DNA of 64,000 bases from the NCBI RefSeq assembly GCF_042432495.1, contig NZ_JBHLXC010000012.1:1-64000 (forward strand), given 5' to 3'. Positions within the stretch are counted from its first letter, which is position 1. Each line of letters begins with the position of its first letter. The stretch is from Pseudochelatococcus lubricantis. Its GTDB lineage: Bacteria; Pseudomonadota; Alphaproteobacteria; Rhizobiales; Beijerinckiaceae. This document shows positions 44,102-52,542 of the stretch, one piece after another. A program made the translations under genes and the position numbers. Under the pieces are notes generated by a model. That model was not told the DNA's origin, searched no databases, and worked only from the letters and a program-made list of their open reading frames with translations.

Positions 44102-45202
44102 TCACGATTTCGTCTGCTGCCAGAACACCGTATGGGCAGCAACCAGGGAAACGGCGGCAATGGCAAGCAACGCCAGAAGCGGGCCGCTCGCCTCGGACAG
44201 GCCATAGCTCTTCAGGAAGATGCCCTTTGACATCGCGATGAAATGCGTGAGGGGATTGACCGCGCTCAGCCAGCGCAGCACGGTCGGCATGTTTTCCACT
44301 GGCGCCAGATAGCCGGACAGCACGACCGACGGCACCATGAAGCAGAAAACGCCGAGGAACGCCTGCTGCTGGCTGGTCGAGATCGCCGAGATCAGCAGGC
44401 CGACGCCGGAAAGCGCCAGCGCGTAGGCGAAGGTGGCGAGCGCCAGCAGCCACACCGGCCCGGTGAAGGGAACGCGGTAGAGGAAGACGGCGGCAAGCGC
44501 GATGATCCCGCCCTGCGTCATCGAGACGAGAACGCCCGGCACCGCCTTGCCAAGCATGATGTAGGCCGGCGTCAGCGGCGTCACCAGCAGCTGGTCGAAG
44601 GTGCCCTCCTCCCGCTCGCGCGCGAGCGACAGCGCCGTCACCAGCAGGCAGCCGACGGTTGCGATGATGGCCACGAGGCTCGGCAGCACGAACCAGCGAT
44701 ATTCGAGGTTGGGATTGTAGAGATTGCGGACGACGAGCGTCGCCGGCAGCGTCTGGCCGGTGCGTTCCTGCGCGAAATCCGCGACGATCTGCTGGATGTA
44801 GGAAAAGGCGATCTGCGCGGCGTTGGATCGCCGTCCGTCGATCAGCGCCTGCAGGCTCACCGGTTGTCCCGTCAGAACCTTGCCGGAAAAGTCCGGCGGG
44901 ATACGGATGGCGAGAAGCGCCGCCTGCGCGTCGATGGTCTGCCGCAGCATGTCGCCGTCATGCACGGCCCTCACCTCGCTGAAGGCGGAGGCCGCCGCGA
45001 GGCGCTGGACGAGTTCGGTCGCCACGGCACCCTGATCCTCGTTCAGGATCGCGAGCGTTGCGTTGCGTACCTCCAGCGTGGTCGCGAAGGGAAAAATGGC
45101 GAGCTGGAGGATGAGCGGCGTCAGCAGCATCATGATATTGCGCCGGGTGGCCAGAAGCTGCTGCAGTTCCTTGATAACAAGAGCGGCGATACGGTTCCAC
45201 AT
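44102..45202 (-). CDS. ybhR: ABC-2 permease YbhR-like
   Basis: The 366-residue protein has one N-terminal membrane segment (IMMLLTPLILQLAIFPFATT), a ~130-residue extracytoplasmic loop, and five C-terminal segments (LPSLVAIIATVGCLLVTALS, then EREEGTFDQLLVTPLTP, ASTFAYAL-like helices). This is the YbhR/YbhS organisation of ABC-2 exporters; E. coli YbhR is of similar length. ATG 45202 lies five bases past the stop of the YbhS-like gene. It is the last gene of the exporter operon ybhG-ybhF-ybhS-ybhR. Confidence 0.88.
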   Translation of the reverse strand: MWNRIAALVIKELQQLLATRRNIMMLLTPLILQLAIFPFATTLEVRNATLAILNEDQGAVATELVQRLAAASAFSEVRAVHDGDMLRQTIDAQAALLAIRIPPDFSGKVLTGQPVSLQALIDGRRSNAAQIAFSYIQQIVADFAQERTGQTLPATLVVRNLYNPNLEYRWFVLPSLVAIIATVGCLLVTALSLAREREEGTFDQLLVTPLTPAYIMLGKAVPGVLVSMTQGGIIALAAVFLYRVPFTGPVWLLALATFAYALALSGVGLLISAISTSQQQAFLGVFCFMVPSVVLSGYLAPVENMPTVLRWLSAVNPLTHFIAMSKGIFLKSYGLSEASGPLLALLAIAAVSLVAAHTVFWQQTKS

Positions 45203-45207
45203 GGGCC

Positions 45208-46380
45208 TCACCCATCCAGCCTGCGGCGCGTCCGCCACGTCGTGAGGCCAAGCCAGAAGATCGACGAAACCAGCAGGAAAAGCATGTTCGGCAGGAGAAT
45301 GGCCCACACGTCGCCCGCCTGGAACAGCGTCTGCATGATCTTCACGAAGTAGCGGGCGGGAACGAGATACGTGACCGCCTGCACAGCCGCCGGCATCGAG
45401 GCGATTTCGAAGATCAGGCCCGACAGCAGGGCCGAGGGCAGAAAAGCGGCGTTGAGCGCGCCCTGAGCGGCGTTGAACTGGTTGCGCGTCGTGGTCGACA
45501 GCAGAAGGCCGAGCCCCAGCGCGCTGCCGAGGAACAGGCTCGTCGACAGCAGCAGGATGGCGATCGAGCCCCGGAAAGGCACGTTCATGATGAAGACGGC
45601 GATGAGGACGCAGATGGCCATGGCCAGCATGGCCAGCACGTAATAGGGCAGGCTTTTCGACAGAAGCAGCTCCGCGCGGCGCATGGGCGTCGCCAGCAGC
45701 GCTTCCATGGTGCCCCGCTCCCATTCGCGGGCCACGACGAGCGAGGTCAGCAACGCGCCGATGATGGTCATCACCACCGAAATGGAGCCGGGAATGAGGT
45801 AGTTGCGGCTGATGGTGGCGGGATTGAACCAGTAACGCGGCTCGATGGAGATGGCCTCGCTGAAGGGCACGCCGTAGGCGTCGGCCCTTGCGGCGAGCCA
45901 GCTTTCATAAAGGCCCCGCGCGTAGCTCGCCACGAAATTAGCCGTGTTGGGCTCCGACCCGTCCGTCAGCACCTGCAGGCTCGCCTCGCCGCCGCCAGCC
46001 TGCACCTTCGCGGTGAAATCCTGCGGAATGACGATGATGCCGCGCAATTCCCCGCGCGTCAGTTTCTCACTGATCTCGGCCAGCGTGTCGGCAAAGACGG
46101 GCTCGATGTACGGCGAACCCGCCGCGGCGGCTGCCAGCCGCACGGCTTCGACGCCGCGATCCTCCATCACCACGCCGACAGCCAGCCTGTTGGTGTCGAG
46201 CGAGATGCCGAAGCCGAAGATGAACAGCAGGACGACCGGCAGGACGATGGCGATGAGCAGGCTGCTCGGATCGCGGACGATCTGCCGCGTTTCCTTCACG
46301 CAGAGAGCGGCGAGCCTGCGGAACGAAAAACCGGGGGAAGAGGGAGATGCCCCCGCGGGCGCCGGCGGAGTAGGTGTCAT
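45208..46380 (-). CDS. ybhS: ABC-2 permease YbhS-like
   Basis: The 390-residue protein has a Pro/Ser-rich tail at its N-terminus, then RRLAALCVKETRQIVRDPSS and LLIAIVLPVVLLFIFGFGIS. A large periplasmic loop follows, then five membrane segments. REWERGTMEALLATPMRR is the ABC-2 signature. It overlaps the ATPase stop by four bases (46377-46380), and the second permease follows immediately. The pair forms the export channel. Substrates of E. coli YbhFSR include drugs and possibly sodium, so the physiological cargo here is unknown. Confidence 0.9.
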   Translation of the reverse strand: MTPTPPAPAGASPSSPGFSFRRLAALCVKETRQIVRDPSSLLIAIVLPVVLLFIFGFGISLDTNRLAVGVVMEDRGVEAVRLAAAAAGSPYIEPVFADTLAEISEKLTRGELRGIIVIPQDFTAKVQAGGGEASLQVLTDGSEPNTANFVASYARGLYESWLAARADAYGVPFSEAISIEPRYWFNPATISRNYLIPGSISVVMTIIGALLTSLVVAREWERGTMEALLATPMRRAELLLSKSLPYYVLAMLAMAICVLIAVFIMNVPFRGSIAILLLSTSLFLGSALGLGLLLSTTTRNQFNAAQGALNAAFLPSALLSGLIFEIASMPAAVQAVTYLVPARYFVKIMQTLFQAGDVWAILLPNMLFLLVSSIFWLGLTTWRTRRRLDG

Positions 46381-48143
46381 GTCGCCCTGCCCTCCTTGTC
46401 ACGCTGCGCCTCGTCGTCGCGCTGGATCAGGCGGATGAAGGCGTCCTCGAAGGTGGGGTCTGGCAGATCGTCGCTCGCGACCTGATGCTTCAGCGCGTCG
46501 GGCGGGCCGGCGGCGATCATGCGTCCGCGATAGATCAGGGCGATGCGATCGCAATACTCCGCCTCGTCCATGAAGTGCGTCGTCACCATCACGGTGACGC
46601 CCTTGTCGACGAGCGCGTTGATATGCATCCAGAATTCGCGCCGCGTCACAGGGTCGACGCCCGACGTCGGCTCGTCGAGAAAGAGCAGCGGCGGTTCGTG
46701 CATCAGCGCGCAGGCCAGCGCGAGCCGCTGCTTGAAACCGAGCGGCAGTTCCCCTGCGTTGGTGCGCCGGTAGCGCACCAGATCGAAGCTCTCCATCATC
46801 TGGGAGACCTTCTTCTCCCGCGCTTGCCCTTTCAGGCCATAGATGCCGGAGAAGAACAGCAGGTTCTGCTCGACGCCGAGGTTGCCGTAGAGCGAGAATT
46901 TCTGCGCCATGTAGCCGAGTTTCTGGCGCGCCTCGCCAGCGCTGCGCTTCAGGTCGATGCCCATCACCTGCGCCTCGCCGGAAGTCGGCGTCAGCAGGCC
47001 GCACATCATGCGGAAGGTGGTGGACTTGCCCGCGCCGTTCGGTCCCAGCAGGCCGAAAATCTCGCCGCGCCTGACGTCGAAGGTGACATGGTCGGTCGCC
47101 GTGAAATCGCCGAACTTGCGCGTCAGCTCCCTGGCACGGATCACCGCCTCCGCATCGACGCCTTCGGGCAGTTTCACATCCGGCATGGTGCCGGCGAGAA
47201 CGGAACGGCCGTCCGGCCCGCCGCCCACAAGGTCGATGAAAGCATCCTCCAGACGTGGTTCGACCGGGACGGCCTTCGCGCCCGCCTCGCTCGCCATCAG
47301 GCCGGCATCCGGCATTGCGGTGCCTTCCTTCAGCACGAGGCGGACGCTCTCACCCTGGATCACGCCGTCGACCACGCCCGCGCTGCCGAGCGCCTTGCGC
47401 AGGAAATGGCGGCGGTTGCCGGACAGGTTCCGGACCTGCACGCAGCGCCCCCGCATCCGTCCGATCTGTTCGGCCGGCGTGCCGGCGAAGATCAGCCTGC
47501 CCTCGTTCATCAGGCAGAGTTCGTCGCAACGCTCGGCCTCGTCGAGATATGCCGTGGCCCAGACGACCGCCATGCCGCCCTTGGCGAGGCTCGTCACCAT
47601 GCCCCAGAGATCCCGGCGCGAGATCGGATCGACGCCCACGCCCGGCTCGTCAAGGAGCAAAAGCTCCGGCGTGCCGATCAGCGTGCAGGCCAGGCCGAGC
47701 TTCTGCTTCATGCCGCCCGAGAGCTTGCCGGCGAGGCGCTCCGTGAACCGGCGAAGGTCGGTGAAATCGAGCAGCCGCTCGAACTGCACCTTGCGCGCCT
47801 CGCCGCCCACGCCGCGCAAATCGGCGTAAAGCACGAGGTTTTCCATCACGGTCAGGTCCTCGTAGAGCCCGAATTTCTGCGGCATGTAGCCGACCTTGAG
47901 ATGCAGGATCCCCGCGTCGGCGACCGGATTGAGCCCGAGAACCGCCACCGATCCGGCGGAGGGTTTCAGCAGGCCGGCCATGATGCGCATCAGCGTCGTC
48001 TTGCCCGCGCCGTCGGGGCCCGCAAGCCCGGTGATGATGCCGGAACGGATGGCGATATCAACCTCCGCAAGGGCGAATTCGCCTTTGCCCTGTTCCGGGT
48101 AGCGATGGCCCAGACCCCGGAGCAGGACGGCCGGCTCGCTCAT
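46377..48143 (-). CDS. ybhF: Double ABC exporter ATPase YbhF-like
   Basis: The 588-residue protein has two ATPase domains. Domain 1 has Walker A GPDGAGKTT near residue 41, LSGGMKQK, and LLLLDEPGVGVD; domain 2 has GPNGAGKST near 363, then PLGFKQRLALACALM replacing the usual signature, and LLFLDEPTSGVD. E. coli YbhF is similar in size and layout. It powers the YbhS/YbhR channel. Its start overlaps the YbhG-like stop by four bases (48140-48143). Confidence 0.92.
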   Translation of the reverse strand: MSEPAVLLRGLGHRYPEQGKGEFALAEVDIAIRSGIITGLAGPDGAGKTTLMRIMAGLLKPSAGSVAVLGLNPVADAGILHLKVGYMPQKFGLYEDLTVMENLVLYADLRGVGGEARKVQFERLLDFTDLRRFTERLAGKLSGGMKQKLGLACTLIGTPELLLLDEPGVGVDPISRRDLWGMVTSLAKGGMAVVWATAYLDEAERCDELCLMNEGRLIFAGTPAEQIGRMRGRCVQVRNLSGNRRHFLRKALGSAGVVDGVIQGESVRLVLKEGTAMPDAGLMASEAGAKAVPVEPRLEDAFIDLVGGGPDGRSVLAGTMPDVKLPEGVDAEAVIRARELTRKFGDFTATDHVTFDVRRGEIFGLLGPNGAGKSTTFRMMCGLLTPTSGEAQVMGIDLKRSAGEARQKLGYMAQKFSLYGNLGVEQNLLFFSGIYGLKGQAREKKVSQMMESFDLVRYRRTNAGELPLGFKQRLALACALMHEPPLLFLDEPTSGVDPVTRREFWMHINALVDKGVTVMVTTHFMDEAEYCDRIALIYRGRMIAAGPPDALKHQVASDDLPDPTFEDAFIRLIQRDDEAQRDKEGRAT

Positions 48144-49138
48144 GGTTTCGGCTGCGCCTCGTCCGCGAGGCGCACCGTCACCGGCATGCCCTGCCGCAGC
48201 CGGTCGTCGGCGTTGTCGACGACGATGCGCAGCCGGTAGACCAGCGCGGTGCGCAGATCCTGCGTCTCCACCTGCTTCGGCGTGAACTCCGCCCGCGGCG
48301 AGACGAAGCCGACCGTGCCGGCGTAGGGCTCGCCGGGACGGGCATCCGTATAGACGAGCACCTTCGTACCCGGCGCAACGCGGCCGAGATCGGGCTCCCG
48401 TGCGTAGGCACGCACGCGCACCGGGCGATCCAGCGAGAGCGTGACGACCGTCGTGCCGGCGGCAACCATGGTACCGGGCTCGACGGCGCGCGTCAGGACG
48501 GTTCCAGCGCTCGGCGACGCCAGTGTCGCGTCGTGCAGCTGCAGGTCCGCCGCATCGCGCTGCGCCTGCGCCGCCTGCCGCTGCGCCGCCGCCTGCGCCA
48601 GTTCCTCCGGGCGGGCGCCGTTGCGTGCGGCGAGGTAGGCCTGCTGCGCGGCTTCAAGCCCGGCATTGGCCTGATCGCGCGCCGCGCGCGCGTTGTCGAG
48701 CGCCTGCCGGGAGCTTATGTTCGTCGTCTGCAATGTCCGCTGGCGCTCGAACGTCGTCTGCGCGTTGGCCGCAGCGGCGCGAAGGCCTTCCGCCTGCGCC
48801 CCGAGCCTCGCGATGTCCTCGGCGCGCGTACCCGCCTTCAGAAGCGCCTCGTTCGCCTGCGCGGCGGCGAGCGCACCATCCGCCTGCGCCAGCGCCTGCC
48901 GGAGCGGCTCGGGGTCAATCCGCGCGACGACCTGCCCGGCGACGACACGGTCGCCCTCGTCCACCTCCACACGGTCGACGCGCCCGGCGACCCGGAACGA
49001 CAGGTTGACCTCGCGGATGTCGACGTTGCCGCCGAGCGTCAGCACCTGCCCCCGGGGTTGCCGGCTATCCCAGTAATACGCCCCGCCGCCGGCCAGAGCG
49101 GCGGCGATAAGCAGGATGATGAGGGTTCCGTGCTTCAT
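48140..49138 (-). CDS. ybhG: HlyD-family membrane fusion protein YbhG-like
   Basis: The 332-residue protein has one N-terminal anchor (TLIILLIAAALAGGGAYYWD). The first lipoyl half VNLSFRVAGRVDRVEVDEGD is followed by an alpha-helical hairpin rich in A, Q and R (residues ~80-200), then SPSAGTVLTRAVEPGTMVAA and LDRPVRVRAYAREPDLGRV. YbhG of E. coli is about the same length. It links the inner-membrane exporter to an outer channel. It is the first gene of the operon and divergent from a TetR-family gene with a shared operator. Confidence 0.9.
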   Translation of the reverse strand: MKHGTLIILLIAAALAGGGAYYWDSRQPRGQVLTLGGNVDIREVNLSFRVAGRVDRVEVDEGDRVVAGQVVARIDPEPLRQALAQADGALAAAQANEALLKAGTRAEDIARLGAQAEGLRAAAANAQTTFERQRTLQTTNISSRQALDNARAARDQANAGLEAAQQAYLAARNGARPEELAQAAAQRQAAQAQRDAADLQLHDATLASPSAGTVLTRAVEPGTMVAAGTTVVTLSLDRPVRVRAYAREPDLGRVAPGTKVLVYTDARPGEPYAGTVGFVSPRAEFTPKQVETQDLRTALVYRLRIVVDNADDRLRQGMPVTVRLADEAQPKP

Positions 49139-49170
49139 GTCGAAGGATTCCCGATACCTGTGAACACGAT

Positions 49171-49218
49171 AATGACCTGCCAGTCATTTTTCAATGATAA
49201 AATGACTGGCAGGTCATT
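49171..49218. promoter_or_regulatory. TetR-family operator: perfect 20-bp inverted repeat
   Basis: AATGACCTGCCAGTCATTTT (49171-49190) is repeated exactly inverted at 49199-49218 across an eight-base spacer. Each arm itself contains an imperfect palindrome ATGAC..GC..GTCAT, the usual AcrR/TetR style. It lies in the 118 bp between divergent ybhG-like and tetR-like genes, so one regulator could control both. Confidence 0.85.
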
Positions 49219-49256
49219 TTGTTTCATGCCACTATCCGCCTGTGACGGAACAGCTC

Positions 49257-49961
49257 ATGACAGACCAGCAACGCCCCGACGCTCCGGAAACATCCGCACC
49301 GGCGGAACCCGAAGCGGTGAAACCCGCATCCGACCGTATGCGCCTTAAAAAGCAGGTGAAGCGCGCCGCCATCCTGCGGGCGGCCGTGGACGAGTTCACC
49401 GAGAGAGGTTTCGCGAACGCGCGGCTTTCTTCGGTGGCCGAGCGGGCCGGCGTCGCCAAGGGCACGCTCTACCTGTATTTCAGGAGCAAGGAAGACCTCT
49501 TCGCAGGCGTCGTGCACGAGACGCTGCTGCCGCCGGAAGGAGACCGGGACGGAAAGAGCGGAACAGACGCCTCCCCAGTCGAAGCCTTCCGTGCCTTCAT
49601 GCTCGGGGCCGTGGCGGATTTGCAGAATTCCGGCAGGGCGGGCGTCGCGCTCGTCGCCCTGACAGAAGGACATCACTTCCCGCAACTTGTGGATATCTAC
49701 ATCCAGGCGGTTCTGGAGCCGATCCTGCAGCGCATCTCGAAGCTGATGGAGGACGGAAGCACACCCCGGCTGGACGCTATCCGCCGCTTTCCCCAGCTCC
49801 TCGTTGCCCCCGTTGTCACCGGTCTGCTGTGGAACAGGTTCATGACCAAGCACCCGCCGGTCGATCTCGTCGAGATCGTCGACGCGCAGCTGTCGCTGGT
49901 CCTCGGAGACGCGGAACGGCGCGAGGACGAGCCGGACGAAGCCACCGGAACGGAACGTTAA
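49257..49961 (+). CDS. TetR/AcrR-family repressor of the ybh-type exporter
   Basis: The 234-residue protein has a 30-residue Pro/Glu-rich lead, then the TetR HTH: AAILRAAVDEFTERGFANAR, LSSVAERAGVAKGTLYLYFR and SKEDLFAGVV. The C-terminal ~150 residues are the ligand domain. CecR controls ybhGFSR in E. coli, although there it is in the same operon; here the gene is divergent. ATG 49257 is preceded by ACGGAA; a GTG at 49242 is an alternative. The inverted-repeat operator immediately upstream supports autoregulation. Confidence 0.88.
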   Translation: MTDQQRPDAPETSAPAEPEAVKPASDRMRLKKQVKRAAILRAAVDEFTERGFANARLSSVAERAGVAKGTLYLYFRSKEDLFAGVVHETLLPPEGDRDGKSGTDASPVEAFRAFMLGAVADLQNSGRAGVALVALTEGHHFPQLVDIYIQAVLEPILQRISKLMEDGSTPRLDAIRRFPQLLVAPVVTGLLWNRFMTKHPPVDLVEIVDAQLSLVLGDAERREDEPDEATGTER

Positions 49962-50013
49962 CCGACAGCGCAAATATCGCTGCCCGCGCCCCGGCTTTGT
50001 GTTATGAAGGCCG

Positions 50014-50172
50014 CTACCGAGGGGTGCCCCGACAAGGGGCTGAGATACTGCTGGCCCGGAATCCGTCGATAACGCGCAGCGCAGTGACCCTTTGAACCTG
50101 ATCCGGGTCATGCCGGCGAAGGGACGGGTCTGTTAGCCTCACTCCTTCGCCGGCCTCCCATGCGAGGCCGCC
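50014..50172 (+). ncRNA. TPP riboswitch with SD-sequestering expression platform
   Basis: The THI box runs from about 50014 to 50128: GGGGTGCC (50021), GGCTGAGA (50038), then ACCCTTTGAACCTGATCCGG and GCGAAGGGA. The platform is legible. GCCGGCGAAGG (50112-50122) can pair with CCTTCGCCGGC (50144-50154), and GGCCTC (50152-50157) can pair with GAGGCC (50164-50169), which covers the AGG ribosome site of the ATG at 50173. The two pairings share 50152-50154 and exclude each other. TPP binding should lock 50112-50122 in the aptamer, letting the second hairpin hide the ribosome site. Shutting off translation when thiamin pyrophosphate is plentiful is inferred from this. Confidence 0.92.
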
Positions 50173-50655
50173 ATGAATACAGCAGAAAACACGGAAAACC
50201 CCGCCCCTTCTCCGGACGGCCGGGCACGCGGTCCCGTCGCGGCGGTCATCGCCGTCGTGTTTCACGAGGGTCGGGTGCTGCTTGTGCGGCGGGCGAATCC
50301 TCCCGACGCCGGCCTGTGGGGATTCCCGGGCGGGAAAATCGAAGCAGGCGAAGCGATCGCGGACGCAGCCGTACGCGAGCTGCTGGAAGAAACCGGCGTC
50401 CGTGGAGAGGCGCGGCGCGTGCTGACCGCCCTCGACGCCTTCGACCGCGCGGCCGATGGCCGGCTTCGCCGTCACTTCATCCTGATCGCCGTCCTTTGCC
50501 GCTGGATAGCGGGTGAGCCCGTCGCGGCGGATGACGCGCTGGAAGCGCGGTGGTTCACTCCCGATGAACTCGACGACGCCAGCCTGCCGCTGAGCCGCGA
50601 CGTGGCCGACGTCGCGCGGCGAGCCGCGGGCATTGCCGAAGACAGTTTGCCATGA
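50173..50655 (+). CDS. Nudix hydrolase under TPP control
   Basis: The 160-residue protein has a complete Nudix box, GGKIEAGEAIADAAVRELLE followed by ETGV (GX5EX7REUXEEXGU), near residues 54-77, inside a standard Nudix fold beginning AAVIAVVFHEGRVLLVRR. It is the first gene after the TPP riboswitch and is followed by two TenA genes. It may hydrolyse a phosphorylated thiamin intermediate or damaged or toxic pyrimidine precursor, as other thiamin-linked Nudix enzymes do. The exact substrate is inference. ATG 50173 has AGG five bases upstream in the riboswitch stem. Confidence 0.88.
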   Translation: MNTAENTENPAPSPDGRARGPVAAVIAVVFHEGRVLLVRRANPPDAGLWGFPGGKIEAGEAIADAAVRELLEETGVRGEARRVLTALDAFDRAADGRLRRHFILIAVLCRWIAGEPVAADDALEARWFTPDELDDASLPLSRDVADVARRAAGIAEDSLP

Positions 50656-50677
50656 TCGCCAGAAAAGGAACAACACG

Positions 50678-51322
50678 ATGAGCGACGACACCTTCACCGA
50701 AATCCTGCGCCGCGCCAACGAAGCCACATGGTCGCAGGCCGTGCAGCACCGCTTCGTCCGGGAGCTGTTCGACGGCGCCGTTCCCGATGGCGTGATGGCG
50801 CGCTATCTGATCCAGGATCACCGTTTTCTCGACAGCTTCCTGACGCTTCTGGGCGCAGCGATCGCCACCGCGGACAGCTTCGAGGCGCGGTTGCGCTTCG
50901 GCCGCTTCGCCGGCATGGTCTCCGGCGAGGAGAACACCTATTTTCTGCGCGCCTTCGAGGCGTTGGGCGTGAGCGAGGCGCGCCGCGCGGAAGAGCCGGA
51001 CACGGCGCCAACTGCCGGCTTCAAGGCCCTGATGCGGGAGGCGGCAGGCACGCGCGACTATGCTGCGGTGCTCGCCGTGCTCGTTGTGGCGGAATGGCTC
51101 TATCTCGACTGGGCCTCCCGCGCGCCGCAGCCGCTGCCGGACAACTTCGTCCACGCCGAATGGGTGACCCTGCACGACAATCCGTTCTTCCGCGATTTCG
51201 TGGCTTTCCTGCGCGGGGAACTCGACCGCGTTGGACCGCAGGCGAGCGACACGGCGCACGATTTCTTCCGCCGCGCGGTCGCGCTCGAACTGGCGTTCTT
51301 CGACGCCGCCCATGACGTTTGA
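50678..51322 (+). CDS. TenA-family protein lacking the usual cysteine (TenA_E type)
   Basis: The 214-residue all-helical protein matches TenA/THI-4 (ATWSQAVQHRFVRELFDGAV, VMARYLIQDHRFLDSFLTLL, AVLAVLVVAEWLYLDWAS). The segment that carries the nucleophilic Cys in TenA_C proteins reads AVLVVAEWLYL here, with no Cys, so it belongs to the TenA_E class, which may use Glu. TenA enzymes salvage amino-HMP from degraded thiamin. AAAAGGAA precedes ATG 50678. It lies 22 bp after the Nudix gene and 13 bp before the second TenA. Confidence 0.85.
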   Translation: MSDDTFTEILRRANEATWSQAVQHRFVRELFDGAVPDGVMARYLIQDHRFLDSFLTLLGAAIATADSFEARLRFGRFAGMVSGEENTYFLRAFEALGVSEARRAEEPDTAPTAGFKALMREAAGTRDYAAVLAVLVVAEWLYLDWASRAPQPLPDNFVHAEWVTLHDNPFFRDFVAFLRGELDRVGPQASDTAHDFFRRAVALELAFFDAAHDV

Positions 51323-51335
51323 GGAGCACACTGAC

Positions 51336-52019
51336 ATGACTGTTTTCGAGCGCCTGAAGGAAGCCGCCCGCGAAGACTGGACACGCTATGTCGACCACGC
51401 CTTCATCCGCAGGATGGAAGCGGGAACCCTGCCGGAGGCGGTGTTCCGCGCCTATCTCGTGCAGGATTACCTGTTCCTGATCCAGTTCGCGCGCGCCTAT
51501 GCGCTGGCGGTCTACAAGAGCCGGTCGCTGGAGGACATGCGCACGGCGCAGACCACGCTCAACGTGATCATGGACGAGATGAAGCTGCACGTGCGCCTGT
51601 GCGAACGCTGGAACCTGTCGCCCGCCGCGCTCGAAGCCGCGCCCGAGCATCAGGCAACTGTTGCCTACACGCGCTATGTGCTCGATTGCGGCCTTTCGGG
51701 CGACCTGCTCGACCTGCATGTCTCGCTCGCCCCCTGCGTGATCGGCTATGCAGAAATCGGCAAGCGGCTCGCCCCGGCGGTGGACGCTGCCGCCGACCAT
51801 CCCTACCGGGAGTGGATCGGCGAATATGCTGGCGCGTGTTTTCAGGAAGCGGCCGGCGCTGCCATCGCCCACATCGACCGCCTGGCGGAACGCGCACTGA
51901 CGGCGCGGCGCTTCGACGAACTCGTAGGCATCTTCGCCAAGGCATCACGCCTGGAGGCGGATTTCTGGCAGATGGCGTTCGACATCGCTGAGGAACGGCG
52001 CAACGATCCCGCCGGATAG
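51336..52019 (+). CDS. tenA: TenA-family thiaminase II (TenA_C type)
   Basis: This 227-residue protein keeps the TenA_C features: AREDWTRYVDHAFIRRMEAG, AVFRAYLVQDYLFLIQFARA and the catalytic Cys in LHVSLAPCVIGYAEIG near residue 135. It should cut aminopyrimidine from thiamin breakdown products to give HMP. ATG 51336 follows GAGGAG by 8-10 bases. It is the third gene of the TPP-riboswitch operon and stops five bases from the convergent DUF3299 gene. The presence of both TenA classes side by side suggests a division of labour. Confidence 0.92.
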   Translation: MTVFERLKEAAREDWTRYVDHAFIRRMEAGTLPEAVFRAYLVQDYLFLIQFARAYALAVYKSRSLEDMRTAQTTLNVIMDEMKLHVRLCERWNLSPAALEAAPEHQATVAYTRYVLDCGLSGDLLDLHVSLAPCVIGYAEIGKRLAPAVDAAADHPYREWIGEYAGACFQEAAGAAIAHIDRLAERALTARRFDELVGIFAKASRLEADFWQMAFDIAEERRNDPAG

Positions 52020-52024
52020 CGCTC

Positions 52025-52531
52025 TCAGGGCTTGTAGGCTTCGATGCGCTCGGCCGTCAGGGTATAGCCGATCTCCGCCAGCTCGGTTGCCGTCGCGGCG
52101 GTGGCGAGCGCGCCCGTCACCCGCACGGGCTCGAACAGGTCGCTGATCTCATAGGGGCGCGCGGTGGTGACCAGCACGAGCTGGTTCGCGGGCGGCGGCG
52201 GCACGTGAATGCAGGCGCCGACATACGGCACAAGGATGAACGTCACGACGCCCGTGCCCGAATGTTCGAGCGGCACCACGAAACCCGGAATGCGCACCGT
52301 CTTGCCGTTCCACTCAGTCCGCACTCCCGACGAGACCGGCTGCTGGCGGGCGAGAGGCGCCGCGTCGTGCTGGATCACGCCGCTGAGCGCGGGCGGACGG
52401 GACGGCACGCCCGCAGGAAGCAGATCGTCCCACGTCAGTTCGACAACTTCCTTCGCGCGGGCCGGCTCCGCGAGGAGCAGGCACGCGGCCAGCCCGCCGC
52501 CGAAGCCGCGCCGGGAGAGACTGTTGCTCAT
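52025..52531 (-). CDS. DUF3299-family Tat-exported protein
   Basis: The 168-residue protein has a twin-arginine-like signal (SNSLSRRGFGGGLAACLLLA). The mature part shows ELTWDDLLPAGV, then VRIPGFVVPLEHSGTGVVTF and ILVPYVGACIHVPPPPANQL, the DUF3299 pattern with a conserved Cys and His in GACIHVPPPP. It is the last gene of the zinc-type operon. Together with the preceding ABC genes it suggests a periplasmic metal-binding or carrier function. ATG 52531; upstream readings are out-of-phase shadow. Confidence 0.8.
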   Translation of the reverse strand: MSNSLSRRGFGGGLAACLLLAEPARAKEVVELTWDDLLPAGVPSRPPALSGVIQHDAAPLARQQPVSSGVRTEWNGKTVRIPGFVVPLEHSGTGVVTFILVPYVGACIHVPPPPANQLVLVTTARPYEISDLFEPVRVTGALATAATATELAEIGYTLTAERIEAYKP

Positions 52532-52542
52532 GTTTGCGCACC

